DNA from: a bacterium
GTDB taxonomy: Bacteria; SZUA-182; SZUA-191; JAJRXT01
Direction: 5' to 3'
Length of the DNA stretch: 7,534 nucleotides
Assembly: GCA_024277605.1 (NCBI GenBank)
Contig: JAJRUU010000196.1
Coordinates: 1 to 7,534, forward strand
The notes below the pieces were generated by a model. That model ran no database searches, was not told the origin of the DNA, and saw only the letters and a list, made by a program, of their open reading frames with translations. A program made the translations under genes and the position numbers. This document shows, one piece after another, positions 5,758 through 7,534 of the stretch (positions are counted from its first letter, which is position 1; each line of letters opens with the position of its first letter).

Positions 5758-6675
5758 ATGTTAAATTACGATAAATCCCAAAAATACCCTGAGGCTCGCA
5801 GGGTCACCTGGATCGGGCTTTTTATAAACCTGGCACTCATAATTTTCAAGGTGCTGGCCGGTATTGTTGGCCGGAGCGCCGCCTTAATCGCCGATGCGGT
5901 TCATTCAGCGTCCGATTTCATAAGTGATGCATTGGTGCTGGTGGGGCTTAAGATAGCTGAGCGTCCCATCGATGATACCCACCCCTACGGACATGGCCGG
6001 GTGGAGACCATCGTCACCTTTTTGGTCGGCCTGCTTCTGGGATTGGTGGGCGTCGGTATCGGTTTTAAGGCCGTAAACACCATGATTCAGGGAGTAAGTT
6101 ACACCCCTCGATTAATCGCTCTAATAGCAGCGCTGATTTCTATCGTGGTCAAAGAGTGGCTCTATCGGTACACTATTAAAGTCAGCCGCTGGACTAATTC
6201 ACCCAGCCTGCGGGCCAATGCCTGGCACCATCGTTCGGATGCCTTCTCCTCAATAGCCACTGCCTTCGGAGTGGGAGGCGCCATGCTGAACCCCCAATGG
6301 GTAATCCTGGATCCGCTGGTAGCCTGTCTGGTAGCCGTATTCATAGCCAAAACCAGCGTCGAGATTACCTGGAGGGCCTTGTTGGAGTTGGTGGATACTT
6401 CGGTAAACCAGGAGACAAGAGATCAAATTAAGCAAGCGGCTAAAGCAGTACCAGGTGTAATCGGCTTGCATAAACTAAAGACTCGCCATGTAGGCAGTGA
6501 TATATTTGTAGATGTGCATATTGAGGTAAACCCCCAGATTACGGTTACCGAGGGGCACAATATCGCCACCCGGCTTAAAAGTACCATATTGCAGCAGGTG
6601 GATAATGTAGCTGAGGTAACTGTGCATGTTGAACCAGAAGGTGACAACTTAAGCCAGATAAAACAATATCTGTAG
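5758..6675 (+). CDS. Cation diffusion facilitator (CDF) family divalent metal transporter
   Basis: The protein has 305 residues, normal for a bacterial CDF. Six membrane segments can be drawn near 17-37, 41-64, 83-106, 117-134, 160-177 and 182-198. A cytoplasmic ferredoxin-like domain (about 212-293) follows, with HKLKTRHVGSDIFVDVHIEV and VTVHVEPEG. The metal site is His49xxxAsp53 in segment 2 (ADAVHSASD) and His157xxxAsp161 in segment 5 (WHHRSD); the conserved loop HPYGHGRVET is at 75-84. CDF proteins export Zn, Fe, Mn, Co or similar ions in exchange for protons. The His/Asp site leans toward Zn-like ions, but the substrate is not settled. ATG 5758 is the natural start although only a weak ribosome binding site precedes it. 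rnpA begins 7 bases after its stop, so the two are co-transcribed. Confidence 0.95.
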   Translation: MLNYDKSQKYPEARRVTWIGLFINLALIIFKVLAGIVGRSAALIADAVHSASDFISDALVLVGLKIAERPIDDTHPYGHGRVETIVTFLVGLLLGLVGVGIGFKAVNTMIQGVSYTPRLIALIAALISIVVKEWLYRYTIKVSRWTNSPSLRANAWHHRSDAFSSIATAFGVGGAMLNPQWVILDPLVACLVAVFIAKTSVEITWRALLELVDTSVNQETRDQIKQAAKAVPGVIGLHKLKTRHVGSDIFVDVHIEVNPQITVTEGHNIATRLKSTILQQVDNVAEVTVHVEPEGDNLSQIKQYL

Positions 6676-6682
6676 AAAAATT

Positions 6683-7036
6683 ATGCCCAACAGAGGTTTT
6701 CCCAAAAGTAGTCGTGTTACCGCCAAGAAGGAGTACCAGTCCATTTACCAAACCGGTAATAAAGTGGTATATCGCTGTGTGGTGCTTTATTTTAAACCGA
6801 ATCAATCAGATCGGGTACGGCTGGGTATTTCGGTGAGTAAAAAAATCGGCAATGCGGTGGTCAGAAACCAGCAGAAAAGGCTGCTCCGTGAAGTCTTTCG
6901 CCTGAACCGGCACCGCTATCGTCCGGGCTATGACTTGGTCTGCGTCGCTCGTAAACCTATACTAAAATTAAATTTTGAGCAATTGACCGAGCAGCTTGAA
7001 AAGGCGTTAACCAGGGCCGGGCTTATAAATTTATAA
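6683..7036 (+). CDS. rnpA: Ribonuclease P protein component
   Basis: The 117-residue protein is normal in size for the small basic protein that binds RNase P RNA and helps mature the 5' ends of tRNAs. Family landmarks are RVTAKKEYQSIYQTG (11-25), RVRLGISVSKKIGNAVVRN (44-62), QQKRLLREVFR (63-73) and YDLVCVARKP (83-92). The highly conserved RNR motif reads Arg61-Asn62-Gln63, with Gln replacing the second Arg, and the usual N-terminal Phe is Tyr18. ATG 6683 is the only sensible start, yet no Shine-Dalgarno sequence precedes it, so it may depend on coupling to the transporter gene that ends 7 bases upstream. rnpA is normally preceded by rpmH; here rpmH is missing, which suggests a rearranged or second copy. 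The last codons are repeated in decayed inverted form at 5532-5541. Confidence 0.95.
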   Translation: MPNRGFPKSSRVTAKKEYQSIYQTGNKVVYRCVVLYFKPNQSDRVRLGISVSKKIGNAVVRNQQKRLLREVFRLNRHRYRPGYDLVCVARKPILKLNFEQLTEQLEKALTRAGLINL

Positions 7037-7086
7037 TTTTCAACTAACTGTCGATTCGCCCGTAACAAGACCCGAATTTTTCGGGA
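7021..7086 (+). repeat. Inverted repeat 1, right copy (rnpA end and rnpA-yidD spacer)
   Basis: This matches the reverse complement of 5476-5541. It covers the end of rnpA and most of the spacer, and it contains CCCGAA-TTT-TTCGGG (7071-7085), a perfect six-pair hairpin just before the yidD ribosome binding site. Because it overlaps functional rnpA codons, this is probably the original copy. In the left copy the hairpin has lost perfect pairing. Confidence 0.8.
7071..7085 (+). promoter_or_regulatory. Intercistronic hairpin between rnpA and yidD
   Basis: CCCGAA pairs with TTCGGG around TTT. No T-run follows, and the yidD ribosome binding site AGGAG starts three bases later. It may protect the mRNA 3' end of rnpA or tune yidD translation. 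This is inference only. Confidence 0.4.
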
Positions 7087-7103
7087 CAGGAGAATATATT
7101 AAT

Positions 7104-7313
7104 GTGAGGCGTTTTTTTATTTACCTGATAAAGCTGTATCAGCGGTTGCTATCCCCCTATCTGCCGCGGGCCTGCCGCTTTCATCCCTCCTGCTCTGACT
7201 ACGCCACAGAAGCCCTGGAACGCTATGGGGTAATCAAGGGCTTGAGCCTAAGCCTGTGGCGAGTATTAAAATGTAATCCCTTCCATCCTGGCGGTTATGA
7301 CCCCCTTAAATAA
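7104..7313 (+). CDS. yidD: Membrane protein insertion efficiency factor YidD
   Basis: The 69-residue protein matches the YidD family throughout: LIKLYQRLLSPYLP (8-21), CRFHPSCSDYATEALERYG (24-42) and VLKCNPFHPGGYDPLK (54-69). It has the three conserved cysteines (24, 30, 57). YidD is a small membrane-associated protein that assists YidC-dependent insertion of inner-membrane proteins. The start is GTG 7104. The nearby ATG at 7102 is followed at once by TGA in its own frame and cannot start the gene. AGGAG at 7088-7092 lies 11 bases upstream, a little far. rnpA followed by yidD is the normal order; the usual next gene yidC does not begin within the remaining 221 bases. Confidence 0.96.
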   Translation: MRRFFIYLIKLYQRLLSPYLPRACRFHPSCSDYATEALERYGVIKGLSLSLWRVLKCNPFHPGGYDPLK

Positions 7314-7359
7314 GTTGTTATAAATACCCAACCTGTTGGCATGTATACTTGACCCGACC

Positions 7360-7428
7360 TATTCATAAATTTAGGCTGGGTTTGCCAGACATCCCTTGCG
7401 AGATAAGGTTTATAAGCCAACGTCCAAT
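7360..7428 (-). repeat. Inverted repeat 2, right copy
   Basis: The reverse complement matches 5576-5644 at 64 of 69 bases. It lies between yidD and the IS-like end repeats. A short shared word (GCCAACAGG at 5684-5692, inverted at 7332-7340) hints that the original similarity was longer and has partly decayed. Confidence 0.85.
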
Positions 7429-7475
7429 CAGCGTTGTCCGCTCCAAGTTTTTGCACACGGTAAAAGTCTGGTTGT

Positions 7476-7528
7476 GCTAGCCTAAAATTGACCAGGAAAA
7501 GTGGATTTCGCTAGCCGAAAATTGACCA
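7476..7528. mobile_element. Direct terminal repeats of a probable IS21-family insertion sequence, element continues past the window
   Basis: Two 19-base direct repeats (GCTAGCC, then T or G, then AAAATTGACCA) occupy 7476-7494 and 7510-7528 with a 34-base period and one mismatch. Multiple short direct repeats of the AAATTGACCA type near the ends are characteristic of IS21-family elements. The element edge could be a TG at 7469 or 7474. No transposase is visible, so a full element, a decayed remnant or a solo end cannot be told apart. Confidence 0.5.
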
Positions 7529-7534
7529 CCCTGA

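Noticed and set aside
7295..7500. Open frame on the minus strand after yidD running into the IS-like repeats
   Set aside because: About 65 codons with no good start, no recognisable domain, and ending inside yidD. It could be a gene remnant but cannot be supported.
1..7534. CRISPR array, tRNA or rRNA genes
   Set aside because: No regularly spaced repeat series and no tRNA- or rRNA-like segment was recognised on either strand.

Overview
The window looks like chromosomal DNA of a mid-GC Firmicute, most likely a Clostridia-type anaerobe. The basis is gene content (an EF-G paralogue, ScpB, a NifS/IscS-type cysteine desulfurase, RnpA and YidD), AGGAG-like ribosome binding sites, and TTG and GTG starts. 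The genus cannot be fixed from the sequence alone.

Left half, minus strand. Positions 1-2030 hold an elongation factor G-like GTPase that lacks only its last few codons. A 177-base spacer with two hairpins follows. Next comes a tightly packed operon read right to left: scpB (TTG start 4115), a minimal nucleotidyltransferase (MNT, 3553-3224) and a 339-residue HEPN protein (3227-2208). The scpB stop is one base from the MNT start, and MNT overlaps the HEPN gene by ATGA. The HEPN protein carries a full-length C-terminal domain that I recognise as DUF1780, a putative endonuclease family. An MNT/HEPN toxin-antitoxin pair whose HEPN partner is fused to a nuclease-like domain is the most interesting content of the window.

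Centre, plus strand. A short divergent promoter region (about 4116-4227) separates scpB from a cysteine desulfurase gene (4228-5385). The last codons of that gene run through a GC-rich palindromic element. About 370 bases without a gene follow (5386-5757). They hold possible terminators, hairpins and the left copies of two inverted repeats.

Right half, plus strand. A cation diffusion facilitator (5758-6675), rnpA (6683-7036) and yidD (7104-7313) probably form one operon. rnpA-yidD is a normal pair, but the usual upstream partner rpmH is absent and the transporter takes its place; yidC does not follow within the 221 bases left in the window. The two inverted repeats lie in interleaved order around this block. 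One left copy contains a decayed inverted fragment of the rnpA 3' end and the rnpA-yidD spacer, so the locus has been rearranged. The window ends in two direct 19-bp repeats that resemble the end of an IS21-family insertion sequence.
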